The position numbers were made by a program, and so were the translations under genes. Positions 53,918 to 63,284 of a DNA stretch of 64,000 nt are shown here, in pieces (the first letter of the stretch is position 1; the number at the start of each line of letters is the position of its first letter). Under the pieces are notes generated by a model, which worked only from the letters and a program-made list of their open reading frames with translations, had not been told where the DNA came from and did not search any database. The DNA is from Pirellulales bacterium (GTDB taxonomy: Bacteria; Planctomycetota; Planctomycetia; Pirellulales; JAEUIK01). The DNA is taken from contig JAHBXR010000008.1 of assembly GCA_019636335.1 (NCBI GenBank), positions 1-64,000 of the forward strand. The letters are read 5' to 3'.

Positions 53918-54113
53918 TTCTTCGTCGCCTCGGCGGCCGCACAATCGTCACGGTCGCTAGTCCGCGCACGCTCGTTGCGATGGATTCAAGCCGCGCGTTG
54001 CGAAACCGTACGGGTCAGCTAAGGGCCGCGGCCCGCATCGTCGATACGACACCATGACTTCGTGTGACCTTTAGCTCCCTCCCATTCTCCCCAACTTTCT
54101 AGGAGTCCTCCCC

Positions 54114-54512
54114 ATGCAACGACGGATTCTTCTGTCGGCGTTCGCCTTGGCCGCCTTGTTCGTGGCCAGCAGCGCCCAGAATGCCCAGGCCTTCGAGCTG
54201 CTCGATCGCGTGCTCGGCCTGGGTCACCACCGTGGCTGCGGCTCGTGCTGCGAACCTTCGTGTTGCGAGCCGAGCTGCTGTGCCGCCGAGCCGAGCTGCT
54301 GCGCCGCCGAGCCCTCGTGCTGCGCTGCCGAGCCGAGCTGCTGCGAAGCCACTTCGTGCTGCGACTCGTGCTGCGATCCCTGCTGCCGCCCCCGCTGCGG
54401 TCACCGCCTGCGTGCCTTCTTCTCGCGTCTGTGCTGCAAGAAGCGCTGCTGCGAGCCGTCGTGCTGCGAGCCGAGCTGCTGCGAAGTCGAGCCTTCTTGC
54501 TGCTGCAACTAG
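54114..54512 (+). CDS. Exported Cys-rich repeat protein (EPSCC repeats)
   Basis: 132 residues, ribosome binding site AGGAG five to eight bases upstream. The signal peptide is ILLSAFALAALFVASSAQNAQA. The mature part has GLGHHRGCGSCCEPSCCEPS and then three CCAAEPS units, followed by CCDSCCDPCCRPRCGH and a basic helix (LRAFFSRLCCKKRCC) before ending EVEPSCCCN. More than thirty cysteines, mostly as adjacent pairs, give the look of a metal-binding or disulfide-rich envelope protein. Not a known metallothionein. A strong terminator lies 71 bases after the stop, so it forms its own transcript. Confidence 0.8.
   Translation: MQRRILLSAFALAALFVASSAQNAQAFELLDRVLGLGHHRGCGSCCEPSCCEPSCCAAEPSCCAAEPSCCAAEPSCCEATSCCDSCCDPCCRPRCGHRLRAFFSRLCCKKRCCEPSCCEPSCCEVEPSCCCN
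54252..54344 (+). repeat. 21-base tandem repeat coding CCAAEPS
   Basis: Near-identical 21-base units (GAG CCG AGC TGC TGC GCC GCC) repeat three times inside the Cys-rich gene from about 54267, flanked by related EPSCC units. Differences fall at third codon positions, so the protein repeat is being kept rather than just the DNA. Confidence 0.75.
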
Positions 54513-54582
54513 GCCGATCGCACGCTGACGACCGATCAAAGCGGTTTTCAAACGACCGCCGAGAGCGTCTCTAGCGCCCACG

Positions 54583-54630
54583 CCAAACGGCCCCCCGCAC
54601 CCCAGCGGGCGGGCCGTTTGGTCTTTTTCT
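54583..54630 (+). terminator. Rho-independent terminator after the Cys-rich gene
   Basis: GC-rich stem (CCAAACGGCC... / ...GGCCGTTTGG) with loop, then TCTTTTTCT. It lies 71 bases after the stop and before the next gene. Confidence 0.8.
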
Positions 54631-54734
54631 GGGGCCCCCATTACCCCTGGGCCGAGCCACTGTCGGCGCGGCCGCCGATGTCCTAGAATCGGGCACCGGT
54701 TCTGGCCCCACCTACTCGAGCGGAGAGATGCGCC

Positions 54735-55319
54735 ATGCGGCTCGTGGACCACGTTCGCACCTTCTGGTTGTGCAGCCTCGCGGCGGGCGCCCTCGCCCTC
54801 TTCAGTCTCACTGCGGCGGGCACGGCCCGGGCGGCCGACGACGAGCACGTACTCGATTTGGGCGCCGTCTCGCTCAACGCCCCCGAGAAGTGGGTCCGCA
54901 AGATGCCCAAGTCGCGCATCGTGGCCTACGAGTTCGCGGCGCCGGCGGCCGAAGGAGACGACGCCGAAGGGCGTTTCACCATCATGGCGGCCGGCGGCGG
55001 CGTGAAGGCCAATCTCGAACGCTGGTACGGCCAATTCACCCAACCCGACGGCGGCAGCACCGCCGACCGGGCCAAGAACTCCGAAAAGAAGGTCGCCGGG
55101 CAGGACGTCTACCTGGTGGACATCGCCGGCACCTATCTCGACAAGCCCTCCCCCTTCGCGCCGGGTCCGGCCATCGAACGCGAAAACTACCGCATGCTGG
55201 GGGCGGTCATCGCCACGCAGAACGGCGATATCTATCTCAAGTTTTACGGTCCCGCCAAGACAATCGAAACGCAGTCCAAGGCCTTTCAAGAGATGGTGGA
55301 CGGACTGCGAGCCAAGTAG
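54735..55319 (+). CDS. Small exported protein of unknown function
   Basis: 194 residues. Signal peptide (FWLCSLAAGALALFSLTAAGTARA). The mature part, about 160 residues, is beta-rich with LDLGAVSLNAPEKWVRKMPKSRIVAYEF and ends KTIETQSKAFQEMVDGLRAK. It resembles small planctomycete exported proteins that take an APEKW-type start, but I cannot name a family. It lies before the KAP-like ATPase, 37 bases away on the same strand, so the two are likely an operon. Confidence 0.7.
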   Translation: MRLVDHVRTFWLCSLAAGALALFSLTAAGTARAADDEHVLDLGAVSLNAPEKWVRKMPKSRIVAYEFAAPAAEGDDAEGRFTIMAAGGGVKANLERWYGQFTQPDGGSTADRAKNSEKKVAGQDVYLVDIAGTYLDKPSPFAPGPAIERENYRMLGAVIATQNGDIYLKFYGPAKTIETQSKAFQEMVDGLRAK

Positions 55320-55356
55320 GAAGCAAGCCTCGCCCGTCCGCGCCGAATAGACACCT

Positions 55357-56847
55357 ATGAAGATCCAGCAATTCCTGGCCCACCACGGCATCGCGATCAA
55401 TCCGTTCGCCGACGAAGACGCCCAGACCGACCCCGTCTTCAAGGAGCATTGTCTGAACGGCGCGCGGCATCCCAGTTGGGATAAGATCTACGGCGATCCC
55501 AGCGAGCCGGCCACGTCGATCGTCTTCGGCGAGAAAGGGGCCGGCAAAACGGCGCTGCGGTTGCAGATCGTCCGCCAACTGAACGAGTACAACCAGGCGC
55601 ACCCGGCCAAACGGTTGTTCATCGTCGAGTACGACGATTTCAATCCGTTTCTCGACCGCTTCGCCGAGCACGCCAGCTCGCGACGCCGCCGCACGGGGCG
55701 CGTGCTCGACGACTGGAAGCTCTGGGATCATATGGATGCGATCCTGTCCCTCGCGGTCACGTCGCTGGTCGATCGGGTGTTCGTCGACGGCCGCATCGGC
55801 GGCGAGGCAGGCGACCCCCGCGCGCTCGACCTGAGCGTGCTCGATCGGCATCAAAAGCGTGACTTGCTGTTGTTGGCCTCCTGCTACGATCAGTCCACCT
55901 CGGGCACCCCGCTGGTCCGTTGGCAGCGTCTGCGGAAGAAGTTGCGCTTTCCGATCTGGCGCGCCCATCGGCGATTGGCCATTGGCATCGCCGTGACGCT
56001 CCTCGTGGCCGCCATTCTGCTGGTGTCGAAGCGGTCCGACTGGCTCGCCACCCCCTGGCCCTATCTGGCCGTGGTGGCCGGCTGGGTCCCCTGGCTGTGG
56101 CTGGCCGGCTCGCGCTGGGCGATGGCCTCGCGCATTGCGCGGCACACCCGGGTCTTGCGCCACGATACGAACCCGCTGCGCAAGCAGATGATGCGCTTTA
56201 CAAACGACGAGTTGGCCAACCAGCCATTACCCGATCGCGAACGCACCGACGACCGCTACGAACTGTTGATCAAACTGCAGGGCATCCTGCGTTCGTTCGG
56301 CTTCCACGGACTGGTCGTGCTGGTCGACCGCGTGGACGAGCCCCATTTGATCAACGGCTCGGCCGAGCAGATGAAGGCCCTGCTGTGGCCCATGCTCGAC
56401 AACAAGTTCCTCAAGCACCCGGGGCTGGGGCTGAAGCTGCTGCTGCCGATCGAGCTGTCGTACTTTGTCGACCGCGAGGACCGCGACTTTTATCAGCGGG
56501 CACGGCTCGACAAGCAGAACATGGTCCCCTCCCTGCAGTGGACCGGCGAGGCGTTGTACGACGTGGCGACCGCCCGCGTGCAGGCCTGTGCCGAACCAGG
56601 CCGCGAGCCCGCGCTCCGCGATCTGTTCGACGAGGGGATCACCGACCGCCGGCTGATCGATTCGTTCCGCTCGCTGCGGGTGCCGCGACACTTGTTCAAG
56701 TTCATGTACCGCCTGCTCGTGGCCCATTCGAGTGCGCACACGGACGAGAATCCTGTCTGGCGAATCGCTCCGCAGACGTTCGAGTCGGCGCTGGCCCTGT
56801 ATCAGCGCGATCAAGACGCCTTCGATCGAGGCGCCGGCGCGGGTTGA
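55357..56847 (+). CDS. KAP-like P-loop NTPase with membrane segments inside the NTPase fold
   Basis: 496 residues. N-terminal INPFADEDAQ precedes the Walker A motif FGEKGAGKTALRLQI (residue about 57). Two hydrophobic helices (IAVTLLVAAILLV near 210, and YLAVVAGWVPWLWLAG near 235) lie before Walker B (GLVVLVDRVDEPHLI near residue 318), so the membrane hairpin is inside the NTPase fold. In the KAP NTPase family such an insertion is the defining feature. A helical domain follows (FRSLRVPRHLFKFMYRLL). KAP proteins anchor membrane-bound processes in bacteria and phage defence. It follows a small exported protein gene. No effector partner was found. Confidence 0.7.
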   Translation: MKIQQFLAHHGIAINPFADEDAQTDPVFKEHCLNGARHPSWDKIYGDPSEPATSIVFGEKGAGKTALRLQIVRQLNEYNQAHPAKRLFIVEYDDFNPFLDRFAEHASSRRRRTGRVLDDWKLWDHMDAILSLAVTSLVDRVFVDGRIGGEAGDPRALDLSVLDRHQKRDLLLLASCYDQSTSGTPLVRWQRLRKKLRFPIWRAHRRLAIGIAVTLLVAAILLVSKRSDWLATPWPYLAVVAGWVPWLWLAGSRWAMASRIARHTRVLRHDTNPLRKQMMRFTNDELANQPLPDRERTDDRYELLIKLQGILRSFGFHGLVVLVDRVDEPHLINGSAEQMKALLWPMLDNKFLKHPGLGLKLLLPIELSYFVDREDRDFYQRARLDKQNMVPSLQWTGEALYDVATARVQACAEPGREPALRDLFDEGITDRRLIDSFRSLRVPRHLFKFMYRLLVAHSSAHTDENPVWRIAPQTFESALALYQRDQDAFDRGAGAG

Positions 56848-57038
56848 TCGGACGCCCTTGGCCCGATCGATTCATCTTCAGCACCGCGTTGCCCCCCGCC
56901 CCCTCTCGCGCCAGCACTGCTGGCGGATTCCGCGTCGTACTTTGTCTTGACCGGTCGGACGTTACCTGCGACACTCCCCGCCCGAAATACGCCGGGTAGG
57001 ACGCCCGGATCCTGTTTCCAGTGGAAGGAGCCCTGGGC

Positions 57039-57626
57039 ATGTTGCGCATGTTGTCGATCGCCACGTTGGCGTTCTCTCCCTTGTTGTTGACCGGCTGCGG
57101 TTCGCAATCTCCCGCGGAACCGGCCGCGCAGACCCAGGCCCCGGCCGACGTCGAGGGGCCCGACAAGGCCGTGTTCAAATTTCTCGAAGCGGTGCGTACG
57201 GGCAACGAAAAGATTGCCGACGAGATGCTCACCCCGACAGCACGTCAAAAGACCAAGGAGCTGGAGATGGTGGTCGCGCCGCCGGGTAGCGATACCGCCA
57301 GCTTCGAAGTGGACAGCGTCGAGATGGTGGCCGAGGACGGAGCCCACGTGAGTTGCGTGTGGAGCGACGTCGACGAGTCGGGCGAGCGCCGCTCCGACTC
57401 GATCATCTGGATGGTGCGTCGCGAGTTCGACGGCTGGCGGATCGCCGGCATGGCCACGAAGGTATTCGAAGATCAGCCCCCCTTGTTCTTGAACTTCGAG
57501 GATCCCGAAGACATGCTCCGCAAGCAACAGATGCTGCAGGCCGAGATCGAACGCCGCTCGCAGCCGGCTACTTTGCAGGCCGCGCAGCCGGGTCCGGCCA
57601 CCGCACAACCGACGACGACTCAGTAG
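57039..57626 (+). CDS. Lipoprotein of unknown function
   Basis: 195 residues from ATG 57039, eight bases after GGAAGGAG. Signal peptide with lipobox LLLTGC. The mature part begins with a short Pro/Ala linker, then a compact region (KAVFKFLEAVRTGNEKIADEMLTPTARQKTKELEMVV and IIWMVRREFDGWRIAGMATKVF) resembling a NTF2-like small domain of lipoproteins. A Gln/Ala/Pro-rich tail ends it. It lies 190 bases after the KAP-like ATPase on the same strand. Confidence 0.7.
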   Translation: MLRMLSIATLAFSPLLLTGCGSQSPAEPAAQTQAPADVEGPDKAVFKFLEAVRTGNEKIADEMLTPTARQKTKELEMVVAPPGSDTASFEVDSVEMVAEDGAHVSCVWSDVDESGERRSDSIIWMVRREFDGWRIAGMATKVFEDQPPLFLNFEDPEDMLRKQQMLQAEIERRSQPATLQAAQPGPATAQPTTTQ

Positions 57627-57833
57627 GCGAAAAAAAGCCGAGAATTCTGCTGTCGCCCGCGTGCTAGCAGCGGTGCCGTGGCCCCGGGACATCGGCACGT
57701 GGAACGAGCCTCGCCCCCGTCGCCGAGGAGGGGCGCGGCGCTAGCGCCATGATCGGTGCGGGGCAAGGCCGTGTAGCGGTGGCGAACAAAAAAACCGTAA
57801 ACCACTACTAAAAAACAACTTAGAACAATCCAT

Positions 57834-57885
57834 CAGCGAAGCGATTTTCTTGCCTTTCGAGGCGGAAAATCGCTTCGCTGTTTTT
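57834..57885 (+). terminator. Strong Rho-independent terminator
   Basis: Arms CAGCGAAGCGATTTTC and GAAAATCGCTTCGCTG (16 bases, perfect) around a 15-base loop, followed by TTTTT. It is over 200 bases from the lipoprotein stop, so it may end that mRNA or a separate small RNA. Confidence 0.85.
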
Positions 57886-57983
57886 GTTGACCGGCGTTGG
57901 AATTGTTCTACTGTTGAGAAACAACCATCGCAAAACCCCCACCCAACCACGCCAGCCCAATAGCTACAAGTTCTCGCCGCCGC

Positions 57984-58011
57984 TTGACATCGACCCCCGG
58001 AGTGTTAAGTT
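57984..58011 (+). promoter_or_regulatory. Candidate promoter before the Cys/His-rich gene
   Basis: TTGACA (57984-57989) is followed after 16 bases by TAAGTT (58006-58011). The -10 box is poor. A leader of about 200 bases would result. Confidence 0.3.
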
Positions 58012-58137
58012 TACCGGCCTAGCCTGTGCAGTTACTTGCAGCTACGCAATCGATAAAAACTACCAAGCTAAGCGGAGCGATGGTCCGCGAAGTCGGTCAA
58101 AGCCTGCTTAGAGAATTTTGACGCCTCCCCTTGGATA

Positions 58138-58172
58138 GCCGTCCCGCGGGGGGAGCGCAAGAGTGGGACGGC
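58138..58172 (+). promoter_or_regulatory. Stem-loop in the leader of the Cys/His-rich gene
   Basis: Perfect arms GCCGTCCC and GGGACGGC, with a 19-base loop, 50 bases before the start codon. It could affect translation or be a regulatory structure; no known riboswitch is recognised. Confidence 0.4.
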
Positions 58173-58222
58173 GACAAGTGTTGGCTTCCTGCTTACGGTA
58201 CCTGTTAGTGGAGGAGTGTAGG

Positions 58223-58648
58223 ATGAATCGTGCATTGGTGTTTGGCATCGCGATTTTCTTCGCGGTGGTCGGCATCGCCCTGTTGGGTGGTGAGAGCAAG
58301 GCCTTCGCTGGCCACGGCTGCCATGGTTGCCATGGTTGCAGCGGCTGCGACGGTGGTTGCAGTGGTTGCGATTGCTCGGGTAACGATTGCTCGTGCTCGT
58401 GCTCGTGCCACGGCCGTCGTCGTCTGTTCGGCAACCGCTGCTGCGGTCGTCGTCATCGCTGCCACGGCTGCCACGGTTGCCACGGCAACAGCTGCTGCGG
58501 TCCGGCCCCCTGCTCGGGCAGCTGCGCTGGTGATTGCGGTGGTGCCCCGGCCGAGGCCGCTCCCGCTGCTGAAGCCCCCCCGGCTCCGGCTGCCGCCAGC
58601 CTCGATCGCGCTCCGTTCGGCTTCCGCACGGTCCAGTTCCGTCGCTAA
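58223..58648 (+). CDS. Exported Cys/His/Gly-rich repeat protein
   Basis: 141 residues from ATG 58223, preceded by GTGGAGGAGTGTAGG. Signal peptide (ALVFGIAIFFAVVGIALLGGESKAFA). The mature part starts HGCHGCHGCSGCDGGCSGCDCSGNDCSCSCSCHG, then a basic RRRLFGNRCCGRRHRCHGCHGCHGNSCC, and a low-complexity Pro/Ala tail before FGFRTVQFRR. About thirty Cys and nearly ten His in a Gly context suggest metal binding at the cell surface. It is unlike the EPSCC protein in repeat type. A perfect terminator follows. Confidence 0.8.
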   Translation: MNRALVFGIAIFFAVVGIALLGGESKAFAGHGCHGCHGCSGCDGGCSGCDCSGNDCSCSCSCHGRRRLFGNRCCGRRHRCHGCHGCHGNSCCGPAPCSGSCAGDCGGAPAEAAPAAEAPPAPAAASLDRAPFGFRTVQFRR

Positions 58649-58710
58649 GCTGAATTGAACGTGAGTGGCCGCTCCGTTCGGTTTCGACCGAACGTCGCGA
58701 AGCTCATACA

Positions 58711-58747
58711 AAAGCCGGATCTTCCTTCGGGAAGATCCGGCTTTTTT
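58711..58747 (+). terminator. Rho-independent terminator after the Cys/His-rich gene
   Basis: AAAGCCGGATCTTCC / GGAAGATCCGGCTTT perfect 15-base stem with a TTCG loop, and a run of Ts. It lies 62 bases after the stop. Confidence 0.9.
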
Positions 58748-58871
58748 TGTTGTTGCGGTTGTGCCAGCGTACGAATCGCGGCCGACGCAACGCGCCTTGC
58801 GAGTCCGATAGAGTAGTAGGCGCTAATCCGAGCGTCCTCCTCCCTCCCGGCCCGCGACGCGATCATTGCTC

Positions 58872-59648
58872 ATGTCTTCTGTCTCTCGCGCACCTGCTGC
58901 GCCCACGCCGTCGGCATCGCTCCCCGATCCGCTCATCCGCACGGTGGTCAGCTTGCTTCTCGTTGTCCACCTGTTCTTCTTGGGCGTGGCTGCCCTGTCG
59001 AGCAGCGGCAACGATCAAGCGACGTCGCGACTCATGTTGGGTCTGCGCCGCTTGCCGGCCTACTACCTGCAACTGCTCGACATGGACTTGAACTACAAGT
59101 TCTATCTGACGTATGGCGAGACCTTCGACGTCGATCAGCAACTGCAAATCGACGTGACGCTGCCCGACGGCAACATCCGGCAGGTGCTCATCCCGGAAGA
59201 AAACATCTGGCCCCGTGTCCGAGAACAGCGTTACCAGATGCTGGCGGCCAATGTCGGAAGCGCCGTCGGCAATGACGCCATCGAACCCCTGTTGCCGCAG
59301 GCGCTCTCGGGGGCCGTCATGGCGCCGCTGAAGGCCTCGAAGGCCACGTTCCGTAGCCGGGGGCATTTCGTGCTGAATATGGACGACGCCCGATCTCCCG
59401 ATCTCTCGGTAGCCGACCCTTACGACGCCCGCCGCTATCGCACGCTGTACGAAGCACAAGTCGTGCGCACGGAAGAAGGTCAGGTGAACCTGGTGAAGAC
59501 GTCGGACGACGACGCCCTGTTCGGCGGTGGTTCAATGAATACACCGGCCACGACCGCTCCGCCTCCGGCGACGACGGCCCCCGCGCCCGGCACGACCTCG
59601 CCCGCGGCCCCCGCTTCCGGCCCCGCCGCCCCCAGGAGCACGCCATGA
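58872..59648 (+). CDS. Single-pass membrane protein in the HTTM operon
   Basis: 258 residues from ATG 58872. One N-terminal hydrophobic segment (LIRTVVSLLLVVHLFFLGVAAL), then an extracytoplasmic part with YYLQLLDMDLNYKFYLTYGETFDVDQQLQIDV and an Arg-rich stretch, ending in a Thr/Pro/Ala-rich tail. No catalytic motif seen. The stop overlaps the next start (ATGA), so it is coupled with the HTTM protein and likely works with it. Confidence 0.7.
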   Translation: MSSVSRAPAAPTPSASLPDPLIRTVVSLLLVVHLFFLGVAALSSSGNDQATSRLMLGLRRLPAYYLQLLDMDLNYKFYLTYGETFDVDQQLQIDVTLPDGNIRQVLIPEENIWPRVREQRYQMLAANVGSAVGNDAIEPLLPQALSGAVMAPLKASKATFRSRGHFVLNMDDARSPDLSVADPYDARRYRTLYEAQVVRTEEGQVNLVKTSDDDALFGGGSMNTPATTAPPPATTAPAPGTTSPAAPASGPAAPRSTP

Positions 59649-60631
59649 ACGCGGTGAGCAGCTATTTCAACGAGCTGACCGAGCAATTCGGCAACGGTTG
59701 GAACCAGTTCTGGTTTGCCCCGCGCGACCCCTATTCGCTGTGCGTGTTGCGCGCGCTGGTGGGCGTCGTGGCGTTGTATTGGCAGATCACCTATGCGCCC
59801 GATCTGACGACGTTCTTCGGCCCCGACGGCTTGTTGCCATTATCGTTCGTCAACTCGATGTCCTATAGCCCGACGGAAGTCTCCTATCTCGACTTCGCCA
59901 GCTCGCCGCTCGAGTTGTGGCTCTCGCAGTTCCTGGGCACGGCGGTGCTCCTGGCCTTCACCGTCGGCTATTTCACGCGCGTCAGCTCGATTCTCGCCTT
60001 CATCGTGGTGATCTCCTACATTCACCGCGGTCCGCAACTGACGGGACAGGCAGAACCGATTCTGGCCTTCCTGATGTTCTATCTCTGCTTCGCGCCATGC
60101 GGGCAGTATCTCTCGGTCGATGCCTGGCAGACGGCGCGGCGTCGCGCCGCGAGCACCGGTCGACCCGACGAACGCGCCACCGCGCACTTGAGTTGGGCGG
60201 CCACGGTCGCCACGCGACTCATCCAGGTCCACCTGGTGCTCGTCTACGTGATGATGGCCCTGGCCAAAATGTACGGCGACGCCTGGTGGAACGGACTCGC
60301 CGTGTGGTGGTTGCTGGCCCGGCCCGAGTCGCGCACCGTCGACTTCACGGGCATGCTGGCCAGCCACCCTTACGTGGTGAATGCCTGGACGCACGCCCAG
60401 ATGCTCTTCGAGCTGCTCTTCCCGGTGCTGATCTGGAATCGCCTGGGACGTCCGCTGCTCTTGGGGATCTCGGCCGTGATGTGGGGCCTGCTGGCGCTGG
60501 CGACCGGCCTGCACCTGTTTGCCCTGCTGATCTTCCTCGCGGGGTTGAGCTTCGTCGAGCCCGCGTCGATGCGGCTCGCCACCGGCAAGCTGGGACGCGA
60601 AGAAGTCTCGGGGGGACTGGCTGCGGCTTGA
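59645..60631 (+). CDS. HTTM-domain membrane protein
   Basis: 328 residues. Starts FAPRDPYSLCVLRALVGVVALYWQI and includes FFGPDGLLPL, the HRG motif in SYIHRGPQLTGQAEPILAFLMFYLCFAP, and IQVHLVLVYVMMALAKMYGDAWWNGLAVWWLLARPES. These match the HTTM/gamma-carboxylase-like family. The animal vitamin K-dependent carboxylase belongs to it; bacterial HTTM proteins are mostly uncharacterised. Several membrane helices. Coupled by ATGA to the preceding membrane protein. Confidence 0.88.
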   Translation: MNAVSSYFNELTEQFGNGWNQFWFAPRDPYSLCVLRALVGVVALYWQITYAPDLTTFFGPDGLLPLSFVNSMSYSPTEVSYLDFASSPLELWLSQFLGTAVLLAFTVGYFTRVSSILAFIVVISYIHRGPQLTGQAEPILAFLMFYLCFAPCGQYLSVDAWQTARRRAASTGRPDERATAHLSWAATVATRLIQVHLVLVYVMMALAKMYGDAWWNGLAVWWLLARPESRTVDFTGMLASHPYVVNAWTHAQMLFELLFPVLIWNRLGRPLLLGISAVMWGLLALATGLHLFALLIFLAGLSFVEPASMRLATGKLGREEVSGGLAAA

Positions 60632-60651
60632 GCGCGAGGGGTGGCCGAACC

Positions 60652-60678
60652 CAGCACGGGCAGGACAGCCTGTGCCTC
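60652..60678. repeat. Degenerate copy of the GCACAGG-type palindrome
   Basis: CAGCACGGGCAGGACAGCCTGTGCCTC retains the CAGCCTGTGCC arm of the 21177 copy; the other arm is changed to GCACGGGC. It lies between converging HTTM and sigma-54 activator genes. Confidence 0.45.
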
Positions 60679-60711
60679 CCGCCCTTTAAGCTCGCCGGCC
60701 TGCACGCCCGA

Positions 60712-62094
<1,383 letters not shown>

Positions 62095-62384
62095 GGATCT
62101 TCTCACCCGGCTGAATTCGGTCCCTGGTCGAGCCGCCTGCGTGCTCGACGGTGCGAAGGGCGCAATCCGGTTTCGGGCCCGGCGTGGCGAGCCGCGAAAC
62201 GAGATCAAGCCAATCGCTGGCCGTTCGTTGGGGAGAAGTAACGACAGCGCTTGTCGAAAAATATCTACGTCACACGAGGTTGAGCGTCAACGCGCCGCGC
62301 GTCACGGAAACATGAGGAAACGATCTCCACGTAACGCTGGCGTGGGGCGAACGTTATGAGCCCTACAACCGTCATCAACCGATC

Positions 62385-62400
62385 GGGGAATGGATTCCCC
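62385..62400. promoter_or_regulatory. Perfect palindrome GGGGAAT-GG-ATTCCCC
   Basis: Seven-base arms with a two-base spacer in the region between divergent regulators. Candidate binding site for one of them. Confidence 0.35.
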
Positions 62401-62544
62401 CTGTGACACACCACCCCCCGCTTTTTGGTGGTTCGCCAACGTCGTCTGGGGACTACCACCCGATCTAGGCACGGCCTACTCTACGTGTGAGGGGGCTAAT
62501 CTTCCGCCACAGGCGGACTTTGCCGCTGAGCCGATAGGGCTCGA

Positions 62545-62560
62545 TAGGTGAAGATACCTA
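62545..62560. promoter_or_regulatory. Inverted repeat TAGGT-GAAGAT-ACCTA
   Basis: Five-base arms, 31 bases before the NarL-type regulator start codon. Candidate operator or self-binding site. Confidence 0.3.
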
Positions 62561-62590
62561 GACCCCATACTCACTAAGGACGAGGAACGA

Positions 62591-63226
62591 ATGGCGATTC
62601 GGGTGATGATTGTCGACGACCACGAAGTGGTTCGCTCCGGCCTCCGCAGCCTATTGAGCGACGGCGAAATCGAAGTCGTGGCCGAGGCGGGCAATGGCCA
62701 CGAAGCGCTCAGCAAGGCACTCGAGTTGAAGCCCGACGTCATTCTGCTCGATATCCGCATGCCCGAGCGGGACGGGCTCGACGCCCTGGGAGACATCAAG
62801 GAGAAGCTCCCCGAGACGCGGATCATCGTCCTCTCGACCTACGACAACCCGACGTATATTGCCCGCGCCATCACGCTGGGGGCCAGCGACTACCTGCTCA
62901 AGGGGGCGGGGCGCGACGAGTTGCTGCGGGCGATCAACGCCGTGATGTCCTCGGCCGCGCCGGCGTGGAGCCCCGAGGTGCGCCGCGTGGCGGGCACCTT
63001 GCGCACGACGAGCATGGTCTTCGACGAAGGGGAAATGCCCCTCACCCAGCGCGAGAGCCAAGTGCTGCGCCACGTGGCCCTGGGCCTGAGCAACAAAGAG
63101 ATCGGACAGTCCCTCTCGATCAGCGTCGAAACGGTCAAGGAGCACGTGCAGAACATCCTGCGCAAGATCGAATGCACCGATCGCACGCAGGCCGCCGTCT
63201 GGGCCGTGCGCAAGGGTCTCGTCTGA
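62591..63226 (+). CDS. NarL/LuxR-type response regulator
   Basis: 211 residues with GAGGAA upstream. Receiver domain with IVDDHEVVRSGLRSLL and Asp 54 in VILLDIRMPERDG. C-terminal LuxR-type HTH (LTQRESQVLRHVALGLSNKEIGQSLSISVETVKEHVQNILRKI). No histidine kinase gene is next to it, so it is an orphan here, and its targets are unknown. Divergent from the sigma-54 activator. Confidence 0.92.
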   Translation: MAIRVMIVDDHEVVRSGLRSLLSDGEIEVVAEAGNGHEALSKALELKPDVILLDIRMPERDGLDALGDIKEKLPETRIIVLSTYDNPTYIARAITLGASDYLLKGAGRDELLRAINAVMSSAAPAWSPEVRRVAGTLRTTSMVFDEGEMPLTQRESQVLRHVALGLSNKEIGQSLSISVETVKEHVQNILRKIECTDRTQAAVWAVRKGLV

Positions 63227-63284
63227 AACGCCTCGTGCCGGCTGTAGACGAGCACGCGACGCCGCACGAGTTGCGACGCGTTCT

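Larger units (their letters stand above)
57627..58222. other. Long intergenic region with terminator, promoter and leader hairpin
   Basis: About 600 bases between the lipoprotein and Cys/His-rich genes. The first 200 bases have no obvious hairpin and no gene. A strong terminator is at 57834, a weak promoter at 57984, and a hairpin at 58138 in the presumed leader of the next gene. AT-richer around 57781-57840 and 57881-57970. Confidence 0.45.
62095..62590. other. Divergent region between the two response regulators
   Basis: About 500 bases that must hold promoters for both regulators. It includes two palindromes (62385 and 62545) and a small hairpin-like CCACC...GGTGG near 62410. No convincing sigma-54 -24/-12 pair was seen. 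Confidence 0.4.
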
